10,242 bases of DNA from Clostridiales bacterium (GCA_018364635.1 JAGZLR010000061.1:1-10242); one strand, 5' to 3'; positions 1-6,131 are shown, counted from the stretch's first letter. Numbers and translations: made by a program. The notes: generated by a model not told the origin, from the letters alone.

Positions 1-24
1 AAGTGGTGGGCAATGACTAAAAAA

Positions 25-74
25 TTTCCCTTATTTCCCTTGTGATTATCTCATAAGGGCAAAAATAAGGGAAA
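25..74 (-). terminator. Long stem-loop, possible minus-strand terminator
   Basis: The arms at 25-41 and 55-74 pair over 17 bp with a 3-nt bulge at 60-62 and a 13-nt loop. On the minus strand the stem runs directly into six Us (19-24 is mostly A on the plus strand), which is the layout of an intrinsic terminator reading leftwards. No minus-strand gene is visible just to its right, so its client is unclear. It could instead be a small palindromic repeat. The fold is direct; the terminator role is inferred. Confidence 0.4.
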
Positions 75-147
75 CTACATATCATTTCACTAATGGACAT
101 GCGGGAAAGCCTATAAAATAGGGAAAGTTAGAGAGATAATTATATAA

Positions 148-323
148 ATTCCAGTTTATGGGGAAGACAGCAAAGCTAACCAGAATGTATTTCAAAGTTA
201 TGAGTTTTTTTTGAAGTCCCAAAGGCAGCAAGCGCTGTGACTTTTGATAGAGCTATCGTGCCTTTTCATTATGTCCAAATTCGGCTTTATGTTCCTGATG
301 ATGAAATCGTGAATATTTGTTAA
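148..323 (+). pseudogene. Frameshifted C-terminal remnant of an unidentified protein
   Basis: Two overlapping reading frames make one protein-like string if a single T is restored in the T tract at 205-212. Frame one (from 148) reads PVYGEDSKANQNVFQSYEFF. Frame two (from 213) continues EVPKAASAVTFDRAIVPFHY and ends in a TAA at 321-323. As it stands, frame one stops at 238-240. No start codon and no upstream continuation are visible, because frame one is closed by a TAA at 145-147, so this is a fragment of about 58 residues. I do not recognise the family. It ends 37 bases before the next gene, so the two may once have been an operon. Bases 1-147 otherwise hold only the hairpin. Confidence 0.35.
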
Positions 324-360
324 ATCATAAAAGCATGGTACAACGAAGGAGGCTGTCTAT

Positions 361-768
361 ATGAAAATGAAGGTAATTATCACCGCAGCAGTTGTAGGAT
401 GTGTCCTGGTCGCAGGTGTGCTTGTTTTCAGGGGCCAAAAACCTTACAAGGATTTAAAGGCATCGAATGTCGTTTCAGCAACGGCTCATTTGTCTCCGCC
501 AGATAAGGTAATTCAAATAGCAGATACAGATATTGAAGAGCTTGTTTCGTATCTAAATGAGGTCGTTATTTATAACGAAGATAACTCGTATACGGAATAT
601 TGTGGCCAAGCGGCTATTTTCACACTTACAATGGCAGATGGGACTGAAGAAGAAATAATAGGATACAACCCGTTTGTCGTGATTAACGGAACTGGATATA
701 GGACAAAGCGTGAACCATGTGAGAAACTGAGTAGTTATGCAGATGAATTGTTCCGTAGAGCAGAATAA
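361..768 (+). CDS. Small membrane-anchored or exported protein of unknown function
   Basis: The protein has 135 residues. Residues 5-23 form a single hydrophobic segment after Met-Lys-Met-Lys, with no lipobox and no clear signal-peptidase site, so an N-terminal anchor with the rest outside the cell is likely. The outer part contains PPDKVIQIADTDIEELVSYL, then an acidic and aromatic stretch, then a beta-rich segment ending near GYNPFVVINGTGYRTK. This layout resembles small lipoprotein-like Firmicutes families of unknown function (DUF5301-like by impression only, not confirmed). The start is supported by AAGGAGG at 346-352, eight bases before the ATG; Met3 (367) is a possible alternative. It is followed by its own terminator. 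No convincing promoter is seen before it, so it may be read from upstream. Confidence 0.75.
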   Translation: MKMKVIITAAVVGCVLVAGVLVFRGQKPYKDLKASNVVSATAHLSPPDKVIQIADTDIEELVSYLNEVVIYNEDNSYTEYCGQAAIFTLTMADGTEEEIIGYNPFVVINGTGYRTKREPCEKLSSYADELFRRAE

Positions 769-833
769 TCAAGGATACCTAACAGAGAGATATTTGTAAA
801 AAAGATAGGGTTTGAATGGAATACACTTGTAAA

Positions 834-868
834 AGACTTCTATCCAATATGGATAGAAGTCTCTTTTT
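834..868 (+). terminator. Rho-independent terminator after the 135-aa protein
   Basis: A perfect 12-bp stem (834-845 with 851-862) and a 5-nt loop are followed by C and five Ts. It ends the transcript of the 361-768 gene. Bases 869-1018 after it hold nothing I can support. Confidence 0.9.
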
Positions 869-1018
869 ATGCCCTGTAATGAATAAATCTAATGATACTT
901 CTGGGAACACAAAAAGGAATTGAAATTTTTTATTCGCAGTTTATTTCTACGGTATGTGCGTTGTTTCTTGCAAACTGATTTTAGATGTTGTAAAAGTGTG
1001 ATTGTATCAAGAAATTTT

Positions 1019-1046
1019 TTGGCGGTAGATCTTTTTTAACCGCCAA
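1019..1046 (-). other. Stem-loop spanning the stop codon of the UppS-like gene
   Basis: TTGGCGGT (1019-1026) pairs perfectly with ACCGCCAA (1039-1046) around a 12-nt loop that contains most of the minus-strand stop codon. On the minus strand the stem is followed by As and then UUU, not by a proper U tract, so it is a poor intrinsic terminator. It may still act as a 3' end or protect the mRNA end. Confidence 0.35.
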
Positions 1047-1659
1047 GGGAGATTTCCTGTTTGTTATACCATGCGATTGCCTGGTCGATGTGGGATTTTG
1101 TAAAGTCAGGCCAATAATCGTCAAGAAAAAAGAAATCAGCATACACAGTTTGGATGGGCAGAAAGCCGGAAAGGCGTTTTCTCCCGCCCCAGCGAATAAC
1201 AAGATCGACTCGGGATACGTCTTTTGACTGCATATCATGTTGGCAGGCACCTTTTTCGTATCCTAGATCCCATTGCCAGCTGTAATTGACCAGGAAGTTG
1301 ATTTTGATGCCCCCTTGGCCAAAGATTTGTCTTTGGGTATAGGGCAGAAGTTTTTCAGGAAACATTTTAGATTTTGTGTTTCCAAGGACCAGTAGTTCTG
1401 CATCCTGTTTTGATAAAAGTTCTACTGCGTCAACACAGGCCTGTGTAAAAGCAAGACGCTGCTCCGAAGGACGTTTGGTATTATCCACAGTAAAACCGTA
1501 GTACGTAATCTCTTTTACACCTAACTTTCGGCAGGCATCGTATAACAAGAGGCCAGGCTCCAAGCCATTTTGATAGCCATCCTTTTTTTCCAATCCTTTT
1601 TTTTGAGCCCATCGCCGGTTTCCATCAGGGATTACCCCGATATGATTTGGAATTCGCAT
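1036..1659 (-). CDS. Divergent short cis-prenyltransferase (undecaprenyl diphosphate synthase family)
   Basis: The 207-residue protein is shorter than typical UppS (about 250). The family enzymes condense isopentenyl diphosphate onto an allylic diphosphate with cis geometry. Visible landmarks: HIGVIPDGNRRWA (residues 6-18, catalytic Asp12), FTVDNTKRP (56-64), VNYSWQWDL (124-132), DLVIRWGGRKRLSGF (152-166), YADFFF (173-178) and WPDF (183-186). Compared with E. coli UppS, the His of the G-H-K motif is Tyr29, the Glu of RTGGE is Arg160, the Mg-binding Glu of YAELYF is Asp175, and the Trp of SSENW is Thr61. The fold is clear; substrate and chain length are not, and it may not be the housekeeping UppS. 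The start at 1659 was chosen because MRIPNHIGV matches the family N-terminus and AAAGGAG lies just upstream; the frame stays open to 1758 but the extra residues are not family-like. No strong promoter was found. Confidence 0.85.
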   Translation of the reverse strand: MRIPNHIGVIPDGNRRWAQKKGLEKKDGYQNGLEPGLLLYDACRKLGVKEITYYGFTVDNTKRPSEQRLAFTQACVDAVELLSKQDAELLVLGNTKSKMFPEKLLPYTQRQIFGQGGIKINFLVNYSWQWDLGYEKGACQHDMQSKDVSRVDLVIRWGGRKRLSGFLPIQTVYADFFFLDDYWPDFTKSHIDQAIAWYNKQEISLGG

Positions 1660-1747
1660 TGTTTTCTCCTTTGCTATCTTATTTGATTTTTTTATAGTAT
1701 GGAATATTTTTACGGAATTAAAACATCTTTTCAAAACATTTTGCGAA

Positions 1748-1763
1748 GATAGAAACATCTATC
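1748..1763. other. Small perfect palindrome in the divergent intergenic region
   Basis: GATAGA-AACA-TCTATC is a perfect 6-bp inverted repeat between the UppS-like gene and ddh, 33 bases upstream of the ddh -35 box. It could be an operator for either gene, but such a short palindrome can occur by chance in AT-rich DNA. Confidence 0.2.
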
Positions 1764-1795
1764 ATCAAAAAAATTATTTGGTAAGTAAAAATATA

Positions 1796-1824
1796 TTGAC
1801 AAATGGAAAAAAAGTATTCAAAAT
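1796..1824 (+). promoter_or_regulatory. Candidate sigma-A promoter for ddh
   Basis: A perfect TTGACA at 1796-1801 is followed after 17 bp by CAAAAT (1819-1824), a 4/6 match to the -10 consensus. A second TTGACA at 1848-1853 has no suitable -10 and would start inside the ribosome binding site. Confidence 0.5.
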
Positions 1825-1893
1825 AAATTGTTGTAAAAAGTTGAAGTTTGACAGAAAGCAACATCAAAGATGCGGGAAAGGGAGGAAATAGAA

Positions 1894-2880
1894 ATGAGTA
1901 TAAGAATCGGTATTTTAGGCTATGGCAATTTAGGACGTGGGATTGAATGCGCGTTAAAACAAAATGCGGATATGGAATTGGCGGCAGTATTTACTCGTCG
2001 CGATCCAAAAACAGTCAGCATTTTAACACAGGATGTGCCTGTGTATCATGTAAGTGAAATAGAGAGCAAAAAGGATATGATCGATGTTTTAATGCTTTGC
2101 GGTGGCAGTGCCACAGATCTTCCTGTTCAGACACCAAAATACGCGGAAATGTTCCATGTCATTGACAGTTTTGATACCCACGCAAAAATACCAGAACATT
2201 TTGCGAATGTAGATCAGGCTGCAAAAAAAGGCGGTAAAGTGGCAATTATTTCTGTTGGCTGGGATCCAGGTATGTTCTCCTTAAATCGTTTATATGCAAA
2301 TGCGATTTTATCTGATGGCTGCGATTATACATTTTGGGGCAAAGGCGTAAGCCAAGGCCATTCTGACGCTGTGCGCAGGGTGCAGGGCGTTTTAGATGCA
2401 AAACAGTACACCATACCAGTAGAAAGTGCGCTGGAAGCAGTCCGCAGAGGCGACAATCCAGTATTGACGACTCGTCAGAAACACACAAGAGAGTGTTTTG
2501 TTGTTGCAGAGGAAGGCGCTGACTTAGAAAGAATTGAACGAGAAATTAAGACAATGCCAAACTATTTTGACGAGTATGATACAACAGTACATTTCATCTC
2601 CGCAGAAGAATTTCAGCGGGATCACAGCGGAATCCCTCATGGCGGTTTTGTTATCCGTACAGGGAAGACAGGCTGGAATGGAGAGCATAAACATGTCATT
2701 GAGTACAGCCTGAAATTGGACTCCAACCCTGAATTTACATCTTCTGTTCTTGTGGCGTATGCAAGAGCAGCCTATAAAATGGGTCAGGAAGGACAAACAG
2801 GATGTAAGACAGTCTTTGATGTAGCACCTGCTTATTTATCTGCAAAAAGCGGAGAAGAACTGAGAAAACATCTGCTTTAA
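1894..2880 (+). CDS. ddh: meso-Diaminopimelate dehydrogenase
   Basis: This NADPH-dependent enzyme (EC 1.4.1.16) reductively aminates tetrahydrodipicolinate to meso-DAP in one step, feeding both lysine and peptidoglycan synthesis. The length of 328 residues is normal for the family. The Rossmann motif GILGYGNLGRG lies at residues 6-16. DSFDTHAKIPEH (91-102), GWDPGMFSLNR (122-132), FWGKGVSQGHSDAVRR (147-162) and HSGIPHGGF (244-252) are family signatures covering the dinucleotide and substrate sites. The start at 1894 is preferred over the in-frame ATG at 1870 because AAGGGAGG (1878-1885) sits eight bases before it and the Rossmann strand then begins at residue 3. It is a single-gene unit between its own promoter and terminator. 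The nearby lysO pair suggests, but does not prove, a functional link in lysine balance. Confidence 0.96.
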   Translation: MSIRIGILGYGNLGRGIECALKQNADMELAAVFTRRDPKTVSILTQDVPVYHVSEIESKKDMIDVLMLCGGSATDLPVQTPKYAEMFHVIDSFDTHAKIPEHFANVDQAAKKGGKVAIISVGWDPGMFSLNRLYANAILSDGCDYTFWGKGVSQGHSDAVRRVQGVLDAKQYTIPVESALEAVRRGDNPVLTTRQKHTRECFVVAEEGADLERIEREIKTMPNYFDEYDTTVHFISAEEFQRDHSGIPHGGFVIRTGKTGWNGEHKHVIEYSLKLDSNPEFTSSVLVAYARAAYKMGQEGQTGCKTVFDVAPAYLSAKSGEELRKHLL

Positions 2881-2887
2881 GAAAGAG

Positions 2888-2919
2888 AGCCGAAGGAAAA
2901 AGATACCTTCGGCTTTTTT
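2888..2919 (+). terminator. Rho-independent terminator after ddh
   Basis: AGCCGAAGG (2888-2896) pairs perfectly with CCTTCGGCT (2906-2914) across a 9-nt loop and is followed by six Ts. It lies between convergent genes. Read from the minus strand, the tail is CTCTTTC, so termination in that direction would be weaker. Confidence 0.92.
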
Positions 2920-2924
2920 GATTC

Positions 2925-3518
2925 TCAGAGAATTTGAATCCGATAAGCAGTCGTCCGTGGTGGAATACTGGCAGTCTGAAAGTTTGCGTGGACAATATCT
3001 ACAGTTTGGCCTGGATGAAGGGCGTAAATATTCACCGAGTTTCCATTTCGATCTAAAATTCTAGTGTCATCTGTGATGGCATATACTTTTTGATCGTTAA
3101 TATCGTTTGGATTTCCTGTAAATACAAGTCCAGTGTCATAATCTACAGAGGCAATGCGTCCTGTTGTGGAAGAAGAGGTGGAAGATTGGCTGCTATTGAC
3201 GTCTAAAACGATAAGATATGCATTGGATTGTGGTGGTATACTTCGTGTCATTTGCAGGGAGAAAACGGCATTGATATTCATGCCTTTTTGAATATTACAT
3301 AGAGAAATAGATCGTCCGTTTGAATTGATGACCGTTGTGTTTCGGCTGACGTTCAATCGCAAGTTTTTCATAGAGACAGTTCCGATCGTATCTGGACTTG
3401 CATAAGAAATCACTAAGTATCCTGTTCGGTTGTCAAAACAGGAAGCTTCAACTACATAGGCGTTATCTACACGCATGACGTTTCCAAGTTGTGCTGTATC
3501 ACAAGGGTTATAATTCAT
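2925..3518 (-). CDS. Two-domain duplicated beta-rich protein, unknown function
   Basis: The protein has 197 residues with no signal peptide and no membrane segment. It consists of two related halves. The first (about 11-105) contains NTTVINSNGRSISL and ends SIPPQSNAYLIVL. A Ser/Thr-rich linker (107-119) follows. The second (about 120-197) contains DTRILDRNGNSVNI and ends SIPPRTTAYRIQIL. The matching order N/D-T-x-V/I-x-x-x-N-G, then SIPP, then x-A-Y in both halves shows an internal duplication of a beta-rich unit. I do not recognise the family. The start follows GGAGG with only 4 nt to the ATG, slightly short. Upstream, a minus-strand CATATAATA fits a mother-cell sporulation promoter, so a spore-coat or other late role is possible but unproven. 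Confidence 0.8.
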   Translation of the reverse strand: MNYNPCDTAQLGNVMRVDNAYVVEASCFDNRTGYLVISYASPDTIGTVSMKNLRLNVSRNTTVINSNGRSISLCNIQKGMNINAVFSLQMTRSIPPQSNAYLIVLDVNSSQSSTSSSTTGRIASVDYDTGLVFTGNPNDINDQKVYAITDDTRILDRNGNSVNIYALHPGQTVDIVHANFQTASIPPRTTAYRIQIL

Positions 3519-3550
3519 AGTTCCTCCAATGATTCCAAATTATTTTGGTT

Positions 3551-3578
3551 TATTATATGTCTGCTTTGCCAAAGTGGT
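3551..3578 (-). promoter_or_regulatory. SigK-like (or TATAAT-type) promoter of the 197-aa protein gene
   Basis: On the minus strand, AC (3577-3578), 17 bases and CATATAATA (3551-3559) match the SigK pattern AC-N17-CATANNNTA. The same bases contain TATAAT, but no good TTGACA-like -35 lies 16-18 bp upstream. The SigK consensus is short, so chance is a real alternative. Confidence 0.4.
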
Positions 3579-3765
3579 GACTTTTTTAGTGAAATAATGC
3601 TGGAGGAGAGATGGTTTTTGAAGTATTTCTAACAATAGGAGAAGAGCGCTCGTTTTAAAACTGATTAAAATATTCCAAAGTATTGCTGGAAAAAGTCCAA
3701 AAATCAGGAATTTCGACGGATTTCGATTTTGGGGAGAAAGAAGCTCCAATCTTTTTATCTACTTA

Positions 3766-3774
3766 TGCTATAAT
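3766..3774 (+). promoter_or_regulatory. Extended -10 promoter of the lysO pair
   Basis: TGCTATAAT is a perfect extended -10 element, 31 bases before the first start codon. The expected -35 position (3746-3751) shows no match, which is usual for extended -10 promoters. The preceding intergenic sequence (3579-3765) shows no lysine riboswitch or T-box motif that I can recognise. Confidence 0.6.
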
Positions 3775-3805
3775 AGAAAAAAATGTTTCATTCAGGAGGA
3801 AAAGA

Positions 3806-4099
3806 ATGGATATTATATTGGTGATGTGCGTAGGAATGATTTTTGGTAAGTGGGTTATACCAAAAAAATGGAAGAAAATGAATGAAAAGTTTCAGCTTTC
3901 TTGTACGCTGATTTTGATTTTTTCTATGGGCGTTATGTTGGGGCAAAAAGAGAATTTTATGGAAGAATTAGGTTCTTTGGGTGTAGTTAGTTTTATTTTT
4001 TTTCTGGTACCGACGCTTTTATCCATTGGTGTTGTCTATTATCTTACCAAGTGCTTTATGATAAGTGACAATAAGAATCAGTCAAAGGAGATGCAATAA
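3806..4099 (+). CDS. lysO: LysO-type lysine exporter, N-terminal half
   Basis: The 97-residue membrane protein has three likely membrane helices (about 2-18, 30-46, 57-82). It matches the first third of LysO (YbjE, Lys_export family), the L-lysine exporter of E. coli (about 299 aa), including the FSMGVMLG signature at 39-46. Together with the next ORF (201 aa) it reconstitutes a full-length transporter of about 298 residues. The start at 3806 follows AGGAGG (3794-3799) at a 6-nt spacing and places the first membrane helix at the N-terminus; the frame is open back to 3683, but that extension would run through the promoter and is hydrophilic. The stop TAA at 4097-4099 is in the same frame as the downstream gene. 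Role by homology: export of lysine or toxic analogues. Confidence 0.85.
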   Translation: MDIILVMCVGMIFGKWVIPKKWKKMNEKFQLSCTLILIFSMGVMLGQKENFMEELGSLGVVSFIFFLVPTLLSIGVVYYLTKCFMISDNKNQSKEMQ

Positions 4100-4102
4100 T
4101 TT

Positions 4103-4708
4103 ATGGTGATTTTAACAGTCCTGGCTCTTGGGCTGGGATTTTTTTATGGCATATCCACACTGCAATTGCCGATATTTTCTTTTGTCGGCAGTCACTCCAA
4201 TCTGATTTTATATTTTCTGATGTTTTCTGTTGGAATCAGTATTGGTTTGCAGGATGGAATTTTAAAAAAATTGAAGGAATATCACATCAGAGTTTTCATT
4301 ATTCCTTTGGGGATTACGGCTGCTTCTATTTTAGGCGGTTTTTTGTGCAGCTTCATTACACGAATTCCTCTGTGGTACAGCACCGCAGTGACCAGCGGTA
4401 TGGGGTGGTACAGTCTAGCTGGAGCGATGATTGGGGAAAGAGCTGGGGCAGATATGGGAAGCATTGCTTTTCTAAGCAATCTCATGCGGGAAATTTTTTC
4501 TTTTTTTCTGATTCCCGTGATTGCTTCTAAGCTAAATTATTTGACTTGCATTGCACCGGCAGGAGCGACAAGTGAAGACACAACTCTTCCAATGATGCTG
4601 AAGTATACCAATGAGGAGACAGTGGTTCTTTCCGTGTTAAATGGTATGATCTGTTCTTTTTTTGTGCCAATTCTATTGTCGTTTTGTTTTCATTTTTTCT
4701 ACAGATAA
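4103..4708 (+). CDS. lysO: LysO-type lysine exporter, C-terminal half
   Basis: The 201-residue membrane protein carries the diagnostic LysO motifs: GMGWYSLAG (99-107), AFLSNLMRE (122-130) and GATSEDTTLP (154-163), with five or six hydrophobic segments. It is the C-terminal two-thirds of the exporter and presumably assembles with the preceding 97-aa protein. It lies in the same reading frame as that ORF, separated only by TAA and a Phe codon. A ribosome binding site AAGGAG (4085-4090) lies inside the end of the upstream ORF, 12 nt before this ATG, so independent or coupled initiation is plausible. Split LysO proteins are, as far as I recall, known in other bacteria, so this is probably functional rather than decayed. 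No convincing intrinsic terminator follows. Confidence 0.88.
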   Translation: MVILTVLALGLGFFYGISTLQLPIFSFVGSHSNLILYFLMFSVGISIGLQDGILKKLKEYHIRVFIIPLGITAASILGGFLCSFITRIPLWYSTAVTSGMGWYSLAGAMIGERAGADMGSIAFLSNLMREIFSFFLIPVIASKLNYLTCIAPAGATSEDTTLPMMLKYTNEETVVLSVLNGMICSFFVPILLSFCFHFFYR

Positions 4709-4728
4709 TTGTAAAGATTTTGTAAAGA
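4709..4728 (+). promoter_or_regulatory. Tandem direct repeat, candidate response-regulator site
   Basis: TTGTAAAGA occurs twice (4709-4717 and 4720-4728), exactly 11 bp apart, one helical turn. The pair ends eight bases upstream of the expected -35 region of the next promoter. This arrangement is typical of OmpR/PhoB-family activator sites. No regulator gene is in the window, so the binder is unknown. Confidence 0.4.
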
Positions 4729-4736
4729 GAATCCCC

Positions 4737-4765
4737 TTCTTTTTTCTGGTATTTTATGTTATAAT
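4737..4765 (+). promoter_or_regulatory. Extended -10 promoter of the CuAO-N/PepSY gene
   Basis: TGTTATAAT (4757-4765) is a perfect extended -10 with TTCTTT at the -35 position, a poor match. A poor -35 next to an upstream direct repeat fits an activator-dependent promoter. Confidence 0.6.
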
Positions 4766-4803
4766 AAAGATAAAGAATATGGAACTGAAAGGAAGGAGAT
4801 ATT

Positions 4804-6024
4804 ATGATGAAAAAAACAATCTGTGCTTTTTTAACAGGAACTATGTTATGTAGCAGTGTTGTATCTGTCAGTGCGAAAGATATTTTTACAGCAGATGCTG
4901 AGTTAAGGCCTGACATATCCATTGTCATTAATGATGAGACACAGGTATTTAAAAATGCCAATGGAGAAACTGTATATCCAATTCTTTATCAGGATTCCAC
5001 ATATCTGCCTTTGAGAGCGATCGGGGAGATTATGGGAAAAAATGTCAATTGGGATGAGGACAATAAGACAGTTACGCTAAGTGGAAAAAGAGATGATTAC
5101 AGCAGCAATACGGACAGAGGCGATGGAAAGAGAAAGGATATTGAAGTTCAAGAACGCAGAGATTTTACAATTATTGTAGATGGTGAAAAATGTACGTTCT
5201 ATGATGCCAACAAAAAGAGAGTTTATCCGGTGCTCTATGATGGATCAACTTACTTGCCGCTGAGGGCAATTGGCGAAATTATGGACAGCGAAGTAGGTTG
5301 GAACGATCGGACAAAAACAGTGACTCTGGATTATGAAAGGGATCAAACTGTAACCGATGCGGATACCTTTAAGCCGACGGATAAAGAGGATAGAATTAGT
5401 CCTGCTAAAGCAAAAGAAATTGCTTTAAAACACGCAGGTTATGACAGCAAAGATGTTTACCAATTGACAGCAGATCTGGATAAAAAGGAGGAAGCCTATG
5501 AGGTGAAATTCTATTCAGACGGCAGAAAATATGAGTATGTCATTGATGCTTACTCCGGCAAAATTTTAGAGTCCTCTTCTGATAATATCTTTGAAGATAA
5601 AAGGATTTCTTTAGACGAGGCGAAAGAGATCGCCCTAGACTATGCAGGCATTAAGAAAGTAGATAAATATCAAAAAGAATTTTATGACAGCAAAGATGGA
5701 AACTATGAGATTGAGTTTATCTATAATGATATGAAGTATGAGTTTGAAATCAATGCCTACAGCCGCAGAGTTCTGAAATACGAATGCGAGCCTGTGGATA
5801 ACTCTGATGGAAATGACAATGCGATCAGTGTAGAAAAAGCAAAAAAGATAGCGTTGAAGTATGCAGGAGTAAAAGAGTCTGATGCCAAGTTTGTCAAGGC
5901 AAAAATGGATATAGACGATGGCAGAAAAAAATATGAAGTAGAATTTTACAGCGGCGGTAGAGAATATAGTGTGGAAATTGACGCAGTCACTGGAAAAGTT
6001 TTAGAAATGGATATTGATGATTGA
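4804..6024 (+). CDS. Secreted protein with two copper-amine-oxidase-N domains and three PepSY repeats
   Basis: The protein has 406 residues. A signal peptide covers 1-24 with a likely cut after SVSA. Two copper-amine-oxidase N-terminal-like units follow (about 39-93 and 120-176), each with the hallmark STYLPLRAIGEIM (65-77 and 148-160) and a closing KTVTL strand. Three PepSY repeats come next (about 198-256, 267-326, 340-403), each starting I-S-x-x-x-A-K-x-I-A-L and ending in an x-I-D/N-A-x-(S/T)-G/R-x-(I/V)-L strand. The linkers and C-terminus are very acidic. No catalytic domain is present. The CuAO-N unit in Firmicutes is a general extracellular fold, not evidence of oxidase activity, and PepSY is associated with protease inhibition or cell-envelope regulation. 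Two adjacent ATGs are possible starts; the one at 4807 has better spacing from AAGGAG (4793-4798). Confidence 0.92.
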   Translation: MMKKTICAFLTGTMLCSSVVSVSAKDIFTADAELRPDISIVINDETQVFKNANGETVYPILYQDSTYLPLRAIGEIMGKNVNWDEDNKTVTLSGKRDDYSSNTDRGDGKRKDIEVQERRDFTIIVDGEKCTFYDANKKRVYPVLYDGSTYLPLRAIGEIMDSEVGWNDRTKTVTLDYERDQTVTDADTFKPTDKEDRISPAKAKEIALKHAGYDSKDVYQLTADLDKKEEAYEVKFYSDGRKYEYVIDAYSGKILESSSDNIFEDKRISLDEAKEIALDYAGIKKVDKYQKEFYDSKDGNYEIEFIYNDMKYEFEINAYSRRVLKYECEPVDNSDGNDNAISVEKAKKIALKYAGVKESDAKFVKAKMDIDDGRKKYEVEFYSGGREYSVEIDAVTGKVLEMDIDD

Positions 6025-6037
6025 TGATAGCATGAAA

Positions 6038-6064
6038 AGGCGTACAGAGATGTACGTCTTTTTT
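6038..6064 (+). terminator. Rho-independent terminator after the PepSY gene
   Basis: AGGCGTAC (6038-6045) pairs with GTACGTCT (6052-6059) with one G-U pair and a 6-nt loop, followed by a run of six Ts. It lies 14 bases after the stop codon. Confidence 0.85.
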
Positions 6065-6102
6065 ATGTGGCTAAAAGAAAACAGAATTTAAAATCCTGCG
6101 CA

Positions 6103-6131
6103 TTGACGATAAGTAGGATATTTACTATAAT
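6103..6131 (+). promoter_or_regulatory. Strong sigma-A promoter of the cupin gene
   Basis: TTGACG (6103-6108) and TATAAT (6126-6131) are separated by exactly 17 bp, 11 of 12 consensus positions. It is the best promoter in the window and predicts a leader of about 50 nt. Confidence 0.85.

Noticed and set aside
981..1250. An open minus-strand frame overlapping the 3' end of the UppS-like gene
   Set aside because: It has no ribosome binding site or family signature and lies opposite a clear cis-prenyltransferase frame.
1660..1740. A promoter for the UppS-like gene on the minus strand
   Set aside because: A TATAAA lies at 1691-1696 on the minus strand, but no acceptable -35 box could be placed, so it was not listed as a feature.
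2246..2796. Antisense open frames inside ddh
   Set aside because: They lack recognisable motifs and lie opposite strongly conserved dehydrogenase motifs, so they are incidental.
3611..3658. A 15-codon plus-strand ORF with GGAGG just before its ATG, upstream of lysO
   Set aside because: It ends long before the lysO promoter, has no promoter of its own, only a 4-nt spacing, and no run of Lys codons as a lysine leader peptide would need.
3519..3805. Possible lysine riboswitch or T-box before lysO
   Set aside because: I found no conserved lysine-riboswitch or T-box core and no terminator/antiterminator pair, and the extended -10 leaves only about 25 nt of leader.
4527..4961. A 144-codon minus-strand frame across the lysO/PepSY junction
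   Set aside because: It covers the promoter, the direct repeat and the starts of two well-supported genes, and its translation resembles nothing.
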